Positions 27,412 to 37,078 of a stretch of DNA of 64,000 bases are shown here, piece by piece. Source of the stretch: Cyclobacteriaceae bacterium (GTDB lineage Bacteria > Bacteroidota > Bacteroidia > Cytophagales > Cyclobacteriaceae); assembly GCA_019694875.1 (NCBI GenBank), contig JAIBBC010000003.1:1-64000 (forward strand), read 5' to 3'. The position numbers were made by a program, and so were the translations under genes. The notes beneath the pieces are model-generated. The model was not told where the DNA came from. It searched no databases and worked only from the letters and a program-made list of their open reading frames with translations. Every line of letters starts with the position of its first letter. The stretch's first letter is position 1.

Positions 27412-28803
27412 ATGCTGAGAAAGTCCACGATCATCGTCAGCCTGATGATGCTGGTTTCAGCATGCGCCTCGTTTTACGAGGTGAGCCACAATTTCAACGA
27501 ACAATTTGAGAACGGTAACATCGATCAGGCCCTTGCCGAGCTGAAGAGCGACAAGCAGTATCAGAAGTCAAACGTTCAGCTATTATATTACGTTAACCTC
27601 GGATTGCTGCGGTCGATGAAAGGCGACTACGTTAAGAGCAACAAAGCATTCGAGAAGGCATATCTCTTTGGGGAAGACTATAAAGTAAATTACCTCGCGG
27701 AAGCGGCTTCGTATTTAACCAACCCAACCATCACCGTGTACCGGGGTGAAGATCACGAACACCTCATGCCGCTGTACTACAAGGCGCTCAACTTCATGAA
27801 GATGAACCAGTATGAGGATGCGCTGGTTGAATGCAGGCGGCTCAACATCCGGTTGCAACAACTATCCGACAAGTATAAGAATCCAAAGAAATATCAGCGC
27901 GATGCCTTCATTCATAATCTCATGGGCATCATCTATCAGGCAAATGGCGACTGGAACAACGCATTTATCGCATATCGTAATGCCCTTGAAATCTACGAGG
28001 ATGACTACGCCACGATGTTTAACCTTTCTGCGCCCGATCAACTGAAGAAGGATTTGCTGGTGAGCGCATGGCGGATGGGATTTACGGATGAGTATAACAC
28101 CTACCGGGATAAATTTGGCTGGACTGACTTCGACCCGACCAAGCAACCTGACGCTGATTTGGTTTTCTTCTGGCACAATGGCCTTGGTCCGGTAAAGAGC
28201 GAATGGAGTGTGAACTTTGCTGTTACCGGTGGGCCGGATAATCTTTTCGTGCTGGAGAACGAGGGTCAAACCATGAGCTTTCCATTTCATGTGTACGACA
28301 AAGACGATCGCTCGAGCCTTTCAGATCTTCGGATGTTCCGGGTAGCCTTTCCGAAATATGTTGAACGGCCGCTGTATTTCAACCGGGGCGAGATAACGAC
28401 TGACGGACAACATTATTCACTTCAGGTGGCAGAAGACATTAACCAGATCGCGTTTAAAAGCCTGCAAGACAGGATGGCACTCGAGTTTAGCAAAACGCTT
28501 ATCCGGGCCGCCCTTAAAAAGGCTGCTGAGGAGAGCCTTCGCAAGGAAAGCAAAGGCTGGGGGGCTGTTTTAGGCGCTGTGAATGCGTTTACGGAAAAGG
28601 CCGATACCCGTAACTGGCAAACGCTTCCGCACAGTATCGCCTACACCCGCGTTCCGCTTCATGAAGGCACAAATGAAACCTCACTCACGCTTACCACACC
28701 AGACGGCAGCGACACTCAGTATCAGTTCACCTACAACGTAAAAAAGGGCCAGACACTATTCCATACGTTTACTTCGTTAGAAGCGAAGCCTGCAGGTTAC
28801 TAG
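27412..28803 (+). CDS. COG3014-like TPR lipoprotein
   Basis: 463 aa. Lipoprotein signal with lipobox VSAC (Cys near 18). N-terminal half has TPR-like helices (DQALAELKSDK, YEDALVECRRLNIRLQQL, AFIAYRNALEIYEDDY); the C-terminal half is beta-rich with a conserved-looking LPHSIAYTRVPL segment near the end. Co-transcribed with the LpoB-like gene. Molecular function of the family is not established; link to cell-wall synthesis comes from the neighbour. Confidence 0.78.
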   Translation: MLRKSTIIVSLMMLVSACASFYEVSHNFNEQFENGNIDQALAELKSDKQYQKSNVQLLYYVNLGLLRSMKGDYVKSNKAFEKAYLFGEDYKVNYLAEAASYLTNPTITVYRGEDHEHLMPLYYKALNFMKMNQYEDALVECRRLNIRLQQLSDKYKNPKKYQRDAFIHNLMGIIYQANGDWNNAFIAYRNALEIYEDDYATMFNLSAPDQLKKDLLVSAWRMGFTDEYNTYRDKFGWTDFDPTKQPDADLVFFWHNGLGPVKSEWSVNFAVTGGPDNLFVLENEGQTMSFPFHVYDKDDRSSLSDLRMFRVAFPKYVERPLYFNRGEITTDGQHYSLQVAEDINQIAFKSLQDRMALEFSKTLIRAALKKAAEESLRKESKGWGAVLGAVNAFTEKADTRNWQTLPHSIAYTRVPLHEGTNETSLTLTTPDGSDTQYQFTYNVKKGQTLFHTFTSLEAKPAGY

Positions 28804-28918
28804 GGTAGGACAATAGCGTGAATTAGCGTATTTTTAGGGTTTTGGTGCAGATTAAGTTCAAAAAGCAGCTCGTGAACAGGTTGTCGGTCAATCTCCGGTT
28901 TTCAATTTCCTCCCACGC

Positions 28919-29947
28919 TTGATCCGGACGTGTACAATACTAACCCTGCTGGCCTGCCTGTGCAGTGCAAACCTCGCTTTCTCGCAAGACAAGGATAAGG
29001 ACAATAGCATCCCGCTTGATCATTTTTATGTCGACCGCAAAGGGCCGGGCATCCGGAAGTTATTGAGCAAATTTACGATTGGACTGAGCACCGGGTATGG
29101 AGCCACAACATTCAGGCATGAGCTCGATGGATATGGAATTTATCAGCCAGCTTCGGGTAAACCGATCGTGTTTAACCCGGATGTACCCACGATTGGATTT
29201 ACAAACTGGTTCAACCGTGTTGATACAACCGATCTCACAATCAACCCGGCAGACTTTGCCGTGAACTCCGACACGGCCAAGATTGGTTTCAAGAGCAAGT
29301 CGTTTAACATTCCGCTGAAGCTTACCATTCACTACGAGTTTTTAAAGCGTTACCGGGTAGGGTTAGGCTATTCGCTGGACTTCACGAAAGTGAAAGATTT
29401 TGAACCGATCAGTTACGGTAAGGACATACGGTCGTTCTCACCGGATGTGTCATCCTTCATGCTTCAAAAGTATTTTGTGATGCTGGGCGGATCGGTATAC
29501 CGGTACGAGAATTACCTCCTGACTGTCGATGCCAACATTGGCGGTTATAGCCTCGGCAAGAAGTTCGATAAGTCGAACATTAAGCGTGGAGTTTTCTTTA
29601 ATCTTGGCGCAACCGTAGAGCGCGAAATGTCGGAGTATTTCCGGGTCTTTATCCGCCCGTCTTACGAGTTCAAAACCTACAGGCTTGCGAGCCTGGACGG
29701 GAGCCCCGAGTTCAAGCATCATATGAATGCTTTTTACGTCAACATCGGGGTGTCGTATCGTTTACCTGAGTTAAGAAAGTGCTTTCACAAGCAATGCAGC
29801 ATACAAATTAACCATGCCCACGGAAACCGTGAGTACCGCAGCCGGGTGCATCCCATCTACAAAAAACAGAACCCGCACTATGGCGAAAACTACCCCGAAC
29901 TGATCAAGTACAAGGGTAAAAACAAACGCAAATTAAATCCGTATTAG
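28919..29947 (+). CDS. Outer-membrane beta-barrel protein
   Basis: 342 aa starting at TTG (no in-frame ATG gives the signal peptide). Signal sequence TCTILTLLACLCSANLAFSQ, then a short acidic linker and alternating strands typical of an 8-12-stranded barrel (e.g. FTIGLSTGYGATTF, FYVNIGVSYRLPEL). The C-terminal 50 residues are unusually basic and His/Tyr/Asn-rich, beyond the barrel. Function unknown. Confidence 0.75.
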   Translation: MIRTCTILTLLACLCSANLAFSQDKDKDNSIPLDHFYVDRKGPGIRKLLSKFTIGLSTGYGATTFRHELDGYGIYQPASGKPIVFNPDVPTIGFTNWFNRVDTTDLTINPADFAVNSDTAKIGFKSKSFNIPLKLTIHYEFLKRYRVGLGYSLDFTKVKDFEPISYGKDIRSFSPDVSSFMLQKYFVMLGGSVYRYENYLLTVDANIGGYSLGKKFDKSNIKRGVFFNLGATVEREMSEYFRVFIRPSYEFKTYRLASLDGSPEFKHHMNAFYVNIGVSYRLPELRKCFHKQCSIQINHAHGNREYRSRVHPIYKKQNPHYGENYPELIKYKGKNKRKLNPY

Positions 29948-29950
29948 GGG

Positions 29951-29969
29951 CCGGTTTTTAACCGGTTTT
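29951..29969 (+). terminator. Small hairpin with T tract after the barrel gene
   Basis: Stem CCGGTT / AACCGG with a 3-nt loop followed by TTTT, just after the barrel stop. Short stem, so modest support. Confidence 0.4.
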
Positions 29970-30000
29970 CGGCCAAAATTTGGTATCTTGCTCGTCAATG

Positions 30001-30026
30001 TAGAGACGCAAAATGATGCGTCTCTA
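30001..30026. repeat. Perfect 10-bp palindrome upstream of gyrA (REP/MITE-like)
   Basis: TAGAGACGCA (30001-30010) and TGCGTCTCTA (30017-30026) with a 6-nt centre AAATGA, 33 bp before the gyrA ATG. The GTAGAGACGC core resembles short palindromic repeats scattered in many bacterial genomes; only one copy is seen in this window. Confidence 0.65.
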
Positions 30027-30059
30027 TGCTTTAAAAAACATTCAAAACAACGTTTTTAA

Positions 30060-32540
30060 ATGGCCGAAGAAACCGGTGGCCTGACTCCAGGCAGACAAGC
30101 GATAATTCCGATCAATATTGAAGATGAAATGCGGGGTGCCTACATCGATTATTCGATGTCTGTGATCATTTCGCGTGCCTTGCCCGATGTCCGGGACGGA
30201 CTCAAGCCCGTGCACCGCAGGGTGCTTTACGGTATGCTCGAGCTGGGCGTTAACTACAACAAGCCTTACAAGAAGTCGGCCCGTATAGTCGGGGACGTAA
30301 TGGGTAAGTATCACCCGCACGGTGATGCGTCTATTTATGATACGATGGTGCGCATGGCGCAGGACTGGTCGATGCGATACATCCTCGTGGATGGTCAGGG
30401 TAACTTCGGTTCCATTGACGGTGATGCACCGGCAGCGATGCGTTATACGGAAGCCCGTCTCAAAAGAATCGCGGAAGAAATTCTGGCCGACATCAACAAA
30501 GATACGGTTGACTTCAAGCCAACGTATGACGATCAGAACAGTGAGCCAAGTGTATTACCAAGCAAGATTCCGAACCTGCTCGTAAACGGTGCATCCGGAA
30601 TTGCGGTAGGTATGGCGACCAACATGGCTCCGCACAACCTTACCGAGGTTGTTAACGGGATCATTGCGTACATCGATAACAACGACATCGCGATTGAAGA
30701 GCTGATGAAGCTGGTAACAGCACCTGACTTCCCAACGGGAGGTATCATCTACGGTACCAATGGTGTTCGTGAAGCATACAGAACAGGAAGAGGAAAAGTG
30801 GTGGTACGCGCGAGAGCCGAGATTACGACAACCGCCAATGGCCGGGAGCAGATTATCGTGACCGAGATACCGTACCAGGTGAACAAGGCGCAGATGATCG
30901 AGAAGACGGCCATGCTGGTCAACGAGAAGAAGATCGAAGGCATCTCCGATATTCGCGATGAGTCTGACCGCGAGGGGCTTAGGATTGTGTACGACCTGAA
31001 GAAGGATGCAATTGCTAACATAACCCTCAATAACCTATTCAAACTCACATCGTTACAGTCGTCTTTCGGAATTAACAATGTGGCCCTGGTAAAAGGCCGC
31101 CCTCAGACCCTGAACCTCAAGGATTTGGTTAAATACTTCGTGGAGCACCGCCATGAGGTGGTGGTTAGAAGGACCAAATTTGAGCTCTCAGAGGCTGAAA
31201 AACGCGCCCATATCCTGGAAGGCTACCTGATCGCACTGGATCACCTGGACGAGGTGATTGCCCTGATCCGCGCCTCGCGCGATCCGGAAACGGCAAAAAA
31301 TGAACTGATGGCCCGTTTCGGCCTGTCGGAGATTCAGTCGAAGGCTATTCTCGATATGCGCCTGCAGCGATTGACCGGCCTGGAGCGTGATAAAATCCAG
31401 CAGGAATACAAGGAAGTTAAGGCGCTGATCGATCGCCTGAATGCAATTCTGAGTGACGAAGGCTTACGAATGCAGATCATCAAGGATGAGCTTACCGAAA
31501 TCCGGGATCGTTACGGTGACGAACGCAAAACAGAAGTTGTTCAAACCGAAGAAGACATTACTGTTGAGGATATGATCGCCAACGATGAGATGGTGATCAC
31601 AATTTCCAACCAGGGATATATCAAGCGTACGATTCTTTCGGACTACCGGACGCAAGGCAGGGGCGGTGTTGGATCCCGCGGAGCGGTAACCAAAGAAGAT
31701 GACTTTACCGAGCATTTGTTTATCGCGCATGCGCATAACTATCTGTTGATCTTTACCGAACAGGGACAAGTTCACTGGAAGCGTGTGTATGAAATCCCGG
31801 AAGGCAATAAAGTTTCGAAAGGTCGCGCAGTACAAAACCTGATCAACATCCAGCCGGGCGATAACATCAAGGCAATCTTAAAAATTACGAACCTGGAGGA
31901 TGAGGAGTATCTGGCTAACAACTTTGTTATCCTCTGTACCGAGAAAGGAACCATCAAGAAGACTTCGCTGGAAGCTTACTCTCGTCCGCGACAAGGCGGT
32001 ATCACGGCCATCACAATTCATGAAGGTGACAAGCTGTTGAACGCATCGCTCACCAATGGCAAGAACGATATCATCATCGCGAAGTCGGAGGGCAAGGCTG
32101 TTCGCTTCAACGAATCGGATGTGCGGCCAATGGGCCGTACTGCAGCGGGGGTGAGAGGCGTAACGCTTGATAATCCGTTGGATAAAGTTATCGGGATGGT
32201 GTGTCTTACCCGTCCGGATGCTAACCTTTTGGTGGTGTCGGAAAAAGGGTATGGAAAACGTTCATCGATCGATGACTACCGTGTAACGAAACGTGGGGGC
32301 AAAGGTGTAAAAACGATTAATGTTACGGAAAAAACTGGCAAACTTGTTGCCATTAAGGAAGTGACAGATAAAGACGAACTGATGATCATCAACCGTTCCG
32401 GCATTACGATCCGTATTGAAGTGAAAGAGCTTCGCGTGATGGGTCGCGCAACGCAAGGTGTGAGGCTGATCAAGCTGAATGAAGATGATCATATCTCTTC
32501 CGTGGAGAAAATTCAGATTGACCTTGAACAGAACCAATAA
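30060..32540 (+). CDS. gyrA: DNA gyrase subunit A
   Basis: 826 aa. Type II topoisomerase breakage-reunion subunit. N-terminal [22 protein letters not shown], catalytic Tyr129 in [10 protein letters not shown], the quinolone-region helix [12 protein letters not shown] (about 83-94), and the beta-pinwheel C-terminal domain with a GyrA-box-like QGRGGVG, which separates it from ParC. The residue matching E. coli Ser83 is Ala90 here. Works with GyrB (encoded elsewhere). A TPR gene follows after 22 bp. Confidence 0.97.
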   Translation: MAEETGGLTPGRQAIIPINIEDEMRGAYIDYSMSVIISRALPDVRDGLKPVHRRVLYGMLELGVNYNKPYKKSARIVGDVMGKYHPHGDASIYDTMVRMAQDWSMRYILVDGQGNFGSIDGDAPAAMRYTEARLKRIAEEILADINKDTVDFKPTYDDQNSEPSVLPSKIPNLLVNGASGIAVGMATNMAPHNLTEVVNGIIAYIDNNDIAIEELMKLVTAPDFPTGGIIYGTNGVREAYRTGRGKVVVRARAEITTTANGREQIIVTEIPYQVNKAQMIEKTAMLVNEKKIEGISDIRDESDREGLRIVYDLKKDAIANITLNNLFKLTSLQSSFGINNVALVKGRPQTLNLKDLVKYFVEHRHEVVVRRTKFELSEAEKRAHILEGYLIALDHLDEVIALIRASRDPETAKNELMARFGLSEIQSKAILDMRLQRLTGLERDKIQQEYKEVKALIDRLNAILSDEGLRMQIIKDELTEIRDRYGDERKTEVVQTEEDITVEDMIANDEMVITISNQGYIKRTILSDYRTQGRGGVGSRGAVTKEDDFTEHLFIAHAHNYLLIFTEQGQVHWKRVYEIPEGNKVSKGRAVQNLINIQPGDNIKAILKITNLEDEEYLANNFVILCTEKGTIKKTSLEAYSRPRQGGITAITIHEGDKLLNASLTNGKNDIIIAKSEGKAVRFNESDVRPMGRTAAGVRGVTLDNPLDKVIGMVCLTRPDANLLVVSEKGYGKRSSIDDYRVTKRGGKGVKTINVTEKTGKLVAIKEVTDKDELMIINRSGITIRIEVKELRVMGRATQGVRLIKLNEDDHISSVEKIQIDLEQNQ

Positions 32541-32562
32541 TCGATTACTAAACTATACACGA

Positions 32563-33777
32563 ATGAAACGAATACTTTTGATTTTGCTGGTGATCCCGGC
32601 TGTTGCATTTGGGCAGAAAGCTCCCAAGCCGAATGCAAAGAAAATCCTTTCCTTGTATCAGGATGGAAAATACAAAGAAGCAAAAGAACAGGCGGATATA
32701 TCGGTGGCTGACCCTAAAGTCGGAACGGACGGTTACGCGTGGTATTATCGCGGCCTGGTATACGCAACCCTCGATACGATTCAAGATGCGTCACTGAAGT
32801 CGCTTGACGCTGATGCCCGGAAAGTGGCACTCGAGTCTTTCCAAAAGGCTGAAGATCTCAACAAAAAGAAAGACACAGAGTATTACATCATGGCTCCAGG
32901 AACATTTAATCCGGTAAACAAGTCGCAGCAGTTTGAGCAGTGGGCAAACTGGTATCTCGCAAAAAGTATCAAATTGCTTCAGTTGGAAGAGCCTGACTAT
33001 AACGGAAGTTATGCGAATGGCAAAATTGCCCGTAGCATCTTCGAAACCCTTTCGAAGTATCCTAACGATACGCTGACGTACTACGTGCAATCGCTGGCAG
33101 CTATCAACATTATGCACTACGATTCAGCAGAAGAGGCTGCGTTGAAGTACAAGGAAAAAGGCGGAAAGAATCCGGACATGTACCTGATTTTGTTCCAAAT
33201 CTATAACGACAAAAATGACAAGGTTAAGGCGCTTGCTGTAGCAAAAGAAGGCCGTGAGAAGTTCCCGTTCCGTGACGACTTTGCAAAAAACGAGTTAAAC
33301 GTGTACCTCACCACCAAGCAATTTGATGCCGCCAAGGCGATGGTGGAAGAGCAGGTGCAGACAGACCCGTCTGCGGAAACATATTATTTATTAGGCGAGC
33401 TTAACAAGGAATTAAAAAACAAACCGGAGGCTTTGAAAGCCTTTGGAAAAGCTCTTGAGCTGGACGCGAATCACTTCGATACAAACGCGAGCATGGCGGA
33501 AATGACTTACGCGGAAGTGGGTGAAGTTCGTAAGGAACGTGATGCAACAAAAGACATTGCGAAACGTCAGCAGCTTTATCAGAAGATTGAGCAAAAATTA
33601 CGGGAAACTGTACCATACTGGGAGAAGCTGGAGGCACTGAAACCGAATGATGAAAATGTGCTTTATGGATTGCAGAGTATTTACAACGACCTTAGCGCAT
33701 ACGATGAAGCTAAGTACGCACCAAAGCTGAAAAAGCTGAAGGCAAAAATGAAAGCTTTAAATCTTGAGGTAGATTAA
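32563..33777 (+). CDS. Secreted TPR-repeat protein
   Basis: 404 aa from the ATG at 32563. The frame extends back to 32479, but that would start inside gyrA and hide the signal peptide RILLILLVIPAVAFGQ. TPR-like helices run through the protein (YKEAKEQADISVADP, DKVKALAVAKEGREKF, KPEALKAFGKALELDANHF), with a long coiled segment near 330-370. Only 22 bp after gyrA, so it may be read with it. Periplasmic role unknown. Confidence 0.82.
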   Translation: MKRILLILLVIPAVAFGQKAPKPNAKKILSLYQDGKYKEAKEQADISVADPKVGTDGYAWYYRGLVYATLDTIQDASLKSLDADARKVALESFQKAEDLNKKKDTEYYIMAPGTFNPVNKSQQFEQWANWYLAKSIKLLQLEEPDYNGSYANGKIARSIFETLSKYPNDTLTYYVQSLAAINIMHYDSAEEAALKYKEKGGKNPDMYLILFQIYNDKNDKVKALAVAKEGREKFPFRDDFAKNELNVYLTTKQFDAAKAMVEEQVQTDPSAETYYLLGELNKELKNKPEALKAFGKALELDANHFDTNASMAEMTYAEVGEVRKERDATKDIAKRQQLYQKIEQKLRETVPYWEKLEALKPNDENVLYGLQSIYNDLSAYDEAKYAPKLKKLKAKMKALNLEVD

Positions 33778-33804
33778 TCACCTCCCGTCAGATATATCCG
33801 ATAT

Positions 33805-33834
33805 AAAAGAGGGCTTCTAAGGAAGTCCTTTTTT
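33805..33834. terminator. Bidirectional terminator between TPR gene and nhaA
   Basis: Stem GGGCTTC / GAAGTCC (one G-T pair) with loop TAAG, flanked by AAAAGA and TTTTTT which extend the pairing, so it gives a U tract on either strand. It overlaps the nhaA stop codon. Confidence 0.75.
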
Positions 33835-34975
33835 ATTGCATTTGTGAAGCTGTTTTACGCAGGTAGAATAAACCGGCCAGCCCGCTGAGCAATGAAGCAA
33901 GCATAACTGAAATTTTCGCGTGATCGACCAGTGACGGATTATCAAACGCCAGCAGGCTGATAAAGATTGACATGGTAAATCCGATTCCGCCCAACATCCC
34001 CACACCGAAAATGTGCTGCCAGGTTATACCCGCGGTGAGCTTGCTCAGTTTCAATTTCACGGTGGCCCACGTGAACAGCAGGATACCGATGGGTTTGCCT
34101 GCAAACAGTCCGGCCATAATACCAATGCTCATCGCGCTCCCAAGTTCACGATAAAAACCTTCATCAATTACGATGCTGGTATTGGCGAGTGCAAAAATGG
34201 GCAGAATAATAAACGCCACTGGCTTGCTTAACCAGTGTTCAAGTCTATACGACAGCGTATTCTTGTCGCCTGATCCAAATGGAATCGCAAATGCAACCAG
34301 CACGCCCGTAATTGTTGCGTGAACACCCGATCCCATCATAAAATACCACATGATTGCTCCTCCCAGGAGATAAGGCCATGCGTGATGAATTTTCAGTCTA
34401 TTGAAAATGAATAATAATCCTAAAATCCCGCCTGCAATTGCCAGGTTGAGCCAATGTACAGTGCTGGTGTAAAAAACTGCAATGACAAGGATTGCCCCCA
34501 GATCATCGATGACGGCCAGCGCTGTTAGAAATATCTTGAGTTTGGACGGAACACGTTTACCCGCTAACGAAAGAGCTGCCAGCGCAAATGCGATATCCGT
34601 AGCCATCGGAACACCAATGCCTGCGATGTTTCCACCGGCACCCAGGTTGAATAAAAAATAAATACCTGCCGGCACCACCATTCCGCCCAAAGCGGCCAAC
34701 GCAGGCAACATGGCGCTCCTCACAGTAGAGAGTTCTCCCTGATAAACTTCACGCTCCAGTTCAAGACCAATGAGCAAAAAGAAGATGGTCATGAGTCCGT
34801 CATTAATCCAATGCGTAAGGCTATGATGCCCCAATTCTACATGCCACATGGCCGCATAGGAAGGGGCTAGATTACTCAGCGAAAGCGATACCAGCGTGCA
34901 GATTATCAAGATCATGCCGGGTGCCTGTTCGCTGCGAATGAAATTTTGAAAAATTTGCCTCGGTTTCATTGACAC
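33833..34975 (-). CDS. nhaA: Na+/H+ antiporter NhaA
   Basis: 380 aa, about 12 membrane segments, normal length. Exchanges cytoplasmic Na+ or Li+ for periplasmic protons. Family landmarks: NDGLMTIFFLLIGLELEREV near the N-terminus, PMATDIAFALAAL, and the ion-binding double Asp in LAVIDDLGAI, then GIGFTMSIFISLLAF. Single gene with its own likely promoter and terminator. Divergent from thioredoxin. Confidence 0.96.
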   Translation of the reverse strand: MSMKPRQIFQNFIRSEQAPGMILIICTLVSLSLSNLAPSYAAMWHVELGHHSLTHWINDGLMTIFFLLIGLELEREVYQGELSTVRSAMLPALAALGGMVVPAGIYFLFNLGAGGNIAGIGVPMATDIAFALAALSLAGKRVPSKLKIFLTALAVIDDLGAILVIAVFYTSTVHWLNLAIAGGILGLLFIFNRLKIHHAWPYLLGGAIMWYFMMGSGVHATITGVLVAFAIPFGSGDKNTLSYRLEHWLSKPVAFIILPIFALANTSIVIDEGFYRELGSAMSIGIMAGLFAGKPIGILLFTWATVKLKLSKLTAGITWQHIFGVGMLGGIGFTMSIFISLLAFDNPSLVDHAKISVMLASLLSGLAGLFYLRKTASQMQ

Positions 34976-34983
34976 AGAAACGC

Positions 34984-34991
34984 CAAAGATA
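34984..34991 (-). promoter_or_regulatory. -7 element for nhaA
   Basis: On the minus strand TATCTTTG matches TAnnTTTG exactly, 8 bp upstream of the nhaA start codon at 34975, implying a very short leader or leaderless message. No TTTG at the ideal spacing. Confidence 0.35.
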
Positions 34992-35071
34992 ATGAACTAA
35001 CCGATTGATTAGCGGAGAAACCATTCGGGATCGCTTATTGTTATCTGTGCGGAAAGAATATTCAAACGACT

Positions 35072-35386
35072 ATGGAAACAACTCAGTCGAAGACATCATT
35101 CTGGGAGATTATTAACTCAGACAAACCTGTGTTGGTAGATTTCTATGCGGATTGGTGCGGACCCTGCAAAATGATGGCGCCTGTTATCGATCAGCTTAAA
35201 ACCGCTGTGGGTGATAAAGCGCGGATTCTGAAAATCAATGTCGATATGGCTCCGGCCGTGTCATCACAATACAGCATTTCAGGTGTACCAACATTCATTT
35301 TGTTCAAAAAAGGAAACATTGTCTGGCGTCAGTCAGGTGCAATGGGGATGGATCAGCTGAAGCGTGTTATTGACGCAAACATCTAG
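35072..35386 (+). CDS. trxA: Thioredoxin
   Basis: 104 aa, cytoplasmic. Redox motif WCGPC with Cys29 and Cys32, preceded by VLVDFYADW, and the cis-Pro loop SGVPTFILF. General disulfide reductase. The stop TAG shares the palindrome CTAG with the stop of the convergent gene, so the two coding regions overlap by 4 bp. Confidence 0.95.
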   Translation: METTQSKTSFWEIINSDKPVLVDFYADWCGPCKMMAPVIDQLKTAVGDKARILKINVDMAPAVSSQYSISGVPTFILFKKGNIVWRQSGAMGMDQLKRVIDANI

Positions 35387-36198
35387 TCGTTGCTGCCGGA
35401 AACCTGTTTTCCGAACGCATACCAGTCGTAACCTGTTTCAATACGGTTATGCCGAAGGGTAGGTACCTGCGTTGTTATAATCAGTTTTGTGTTGCCCAGA
35501 TCAGCCGAATGAAATTGAGGAGTATGCAATTTTACCCCTTTGGCCGTTTTGAACGTGGCGCCCGGAAAACAATCAAGTACTGATTGTTTCAACGAAATGA
35601 TCGCATTCATTCCAAACATCACTACAACCTCGGGCTTATACATTTCGATGTTTTTCAGAATAGTTTCGACTCGCTGATTAAATAATGTTTCCTGATAGAC
35701 TTTTCTGCTTTTCAGAAAACTGAATTGCGGAATATCAAGCCAGCTGTAATACCACGCGTGATTGTGTGGAGCAGGTAAAGGATACAGTGTGATCAATGCT
35801 TCATTGTTGGCTGCAGGTTGGGCAAACTTCTTCTTTTGATAGTCGGTCACATCAGGAAGTTTTTTGTTTTTGAACCCAAAAGAAAACGCAATCAGGTTCT
35901 TCCAGCCACCATGCGTAACAGCCTGCTTTCCAAACCGGTGATCGTAAAGCGTGGTGAACTTTTTAGCCCGCGGGCCTTCGAGCCGCGCGCCCACGTGCTG
36001 ATATAACGCGCGGATGTCGCACAAAGCGCCTGTTTGTTGAGGATGCGCATTCGCGAAGTAGTCGATTCTCTCCGCGACATCCTCGGGCAGATCACCACCA
36101 CTTTCTTCAAACGTAACAAACCAGATCTTTGCCTTCCACGATCCATAACCGTAAAAATAACTCATCCAGTGTTTGAGGGCGCCTTCGCGAATAAGCAT
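35383..36198 (-). CDS. Hypothetical protein, possibly uracil-DNA-glycosylase-like fold
   Basis: 271 aa, no signal or membrane span. The pattern is loosely that of the UDG superfamily: an early strand plus Gly-rich loop (IWFVTFEESGGD), a middle strand VVVMFGMNAI, and a late strand and loop TQVPTLRHNRI where UDGs carry an HPS motif. The key catalytic residues cannot be confirmed, so this is only a suggestion. 27 bp downstream of the MpaB-type oxygenase gene and probably co-transcribed. Confidence 0.6.
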   Translation of the reverse strand: MLIREGALKHWMSYFYGYGSWKAKIWFVTFEESGGDLPEDVAERIDYFANAHPQQTGALCDIRALYQHVGARLEGPRAKKFTTLYDHRFGKQAVTHGGWKNLIAFSFGFKNKKLPDVTDYQKKKFAQPAANNEALITLYPLPAPHNHAWYYSWLDIPQFSFLKSRKVYQETLFNQRVETILKNIEMYKPEVVVMFGMNAIISLKQSVLDCFPGATFKTAKGVKLHTPQFHSADLGNTKLIITTQVPTLRHNRIETGYDWYAFGKQVSGSND

Positions 36199-36225
36199 GC
36201 GGGAAGATACTATAATTCGCGTACG

Positions 36226-36987
36226 TTAGGTTGACTTGTCTAATGCAAGAATCTGCTTGCGATAGCGGGAGGGAAGTAACAACGTTTTAATAACCCGATC
36301 GGCCCTGACGAGCCGGGTCAATTTATAAAGTGCAATCACGACATGTATTCCGAAAGTTTTCCGGAGCGTGAGGTTTTGCGCCACCGCAGGCGGTGCCATC
36401 AACGCTTGTGCTTCCAGCAGGATCGTAAACCGGAACCAACCCAGGTGTTTCTTGTATTGACTGAATAAATCTTCGGTGAATGTACTGTACTGCAGGTTTG
36501 TTTGAAGCTGTGCATGGCGCATCAATTCCCATTCGACAAATGAATTGGGAAGGCCTGCAAGTTTCATGCGGTGGCCAACGAGACTGAAGACTGTAAATAT
36601 TTCTTGTTTCTCTGCGCTGGTGAGTTTTCGCTCGAGCAGTTCGAATGAGCGAATAGAGTAGTCGATAAGCATGGATAAAACATCGCGGTAAGCCCAATCG
36701 GGAATTTGTGCCTGGCGTTTTGCCTCTACCTGCGCATGAATGGCACTCATTGCATCGATTGCACGCAGCGCATCTTCCTGCTCTGAAAATACAATAGTGC
36801 GGGCATATGCGACCGTTGAAAAAAGACGACCAATCGGGTCGGCCGGAAGGCGGCCTGTGAAGTACAGCCAGTCGACTGCCTTGTTTAGCGCAAATTCGGC
36901 CGCGGATGCTGCGAAGATGAACAAGATAGTGTCGCTCTTTCCCCAGATTTTCCTGACAATCGAATTTGGATTAACAAAGTACCCCAT
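36226..36987 (-). CDS. MpaB-family oxygenase (DUF2236)
   Basis: 253 aa. Resembles the MpaB/rubber-oxygenase catalytic family: GRLFSTVAYARTIVF with the following Asp/Ala helix, YRDVLSMLIDYSIRSFELLERKLT, and the SLVGHRMKLAGLPNSF region. In studied members (latex-clearing protein, MpaB') the domain binds a b-type heme and cleaves C=C bonds; the substrate here is unknown. Has a well-spaced promoter of its own and reads into the downstream hypothetical gene. Confidence 0.78.
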   Translation of the reverse strand: MGYFVNPNSIVRKIWGKSDTILFIFAASAAEFALNKAVDWLYFTGRLPADPIGRLFSTVAYARTIVFSEQEDALRAIDAMSAIHAQVEAKRQAQIPDWAYRDVLSMLIDYSIRSFELLERKLTSAEKQEIFTVFSLVGHRMKLAGLPNSFVEWELMRHAQLQTNLQYSTFTEDLFSQYKKHLGWFRFTILLEAQALMAPPAVAQNLTLRKTFGIHVVIALYKLTRLVRADRVIKTLLLPSRYRKQILALDKST

Positions 36988-36997
36988 ATGCCTTGTT

Positions 36998-37028
36998 TAA
37001 AGGTATTAAAAGTACTTTTAAAATCAAA
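36998..37028 (-). promoter_or_regulatory. Bacteroidota promoter for the MpaB-type gene
   Basis: On the minus strand TTTG (37028-37025), 19 bp, then TACCTTTA (37005-36998), one mismatch from TAnnTTTG. Predicted transcription start just upstream of the start codon at 36987. Confidence 0.6.
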
Positions 37029-37078
37029 GTAAATATGCTTTTCGTCCTTTTGTGAAGGCGGGGAAGTGCTGGAACTGA

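Noticed and set aside
32479-32562. N-terminal extension of the TPR gene after gyrA
   Set aside because: Starts inside gyrA and displaces the signal peptide.
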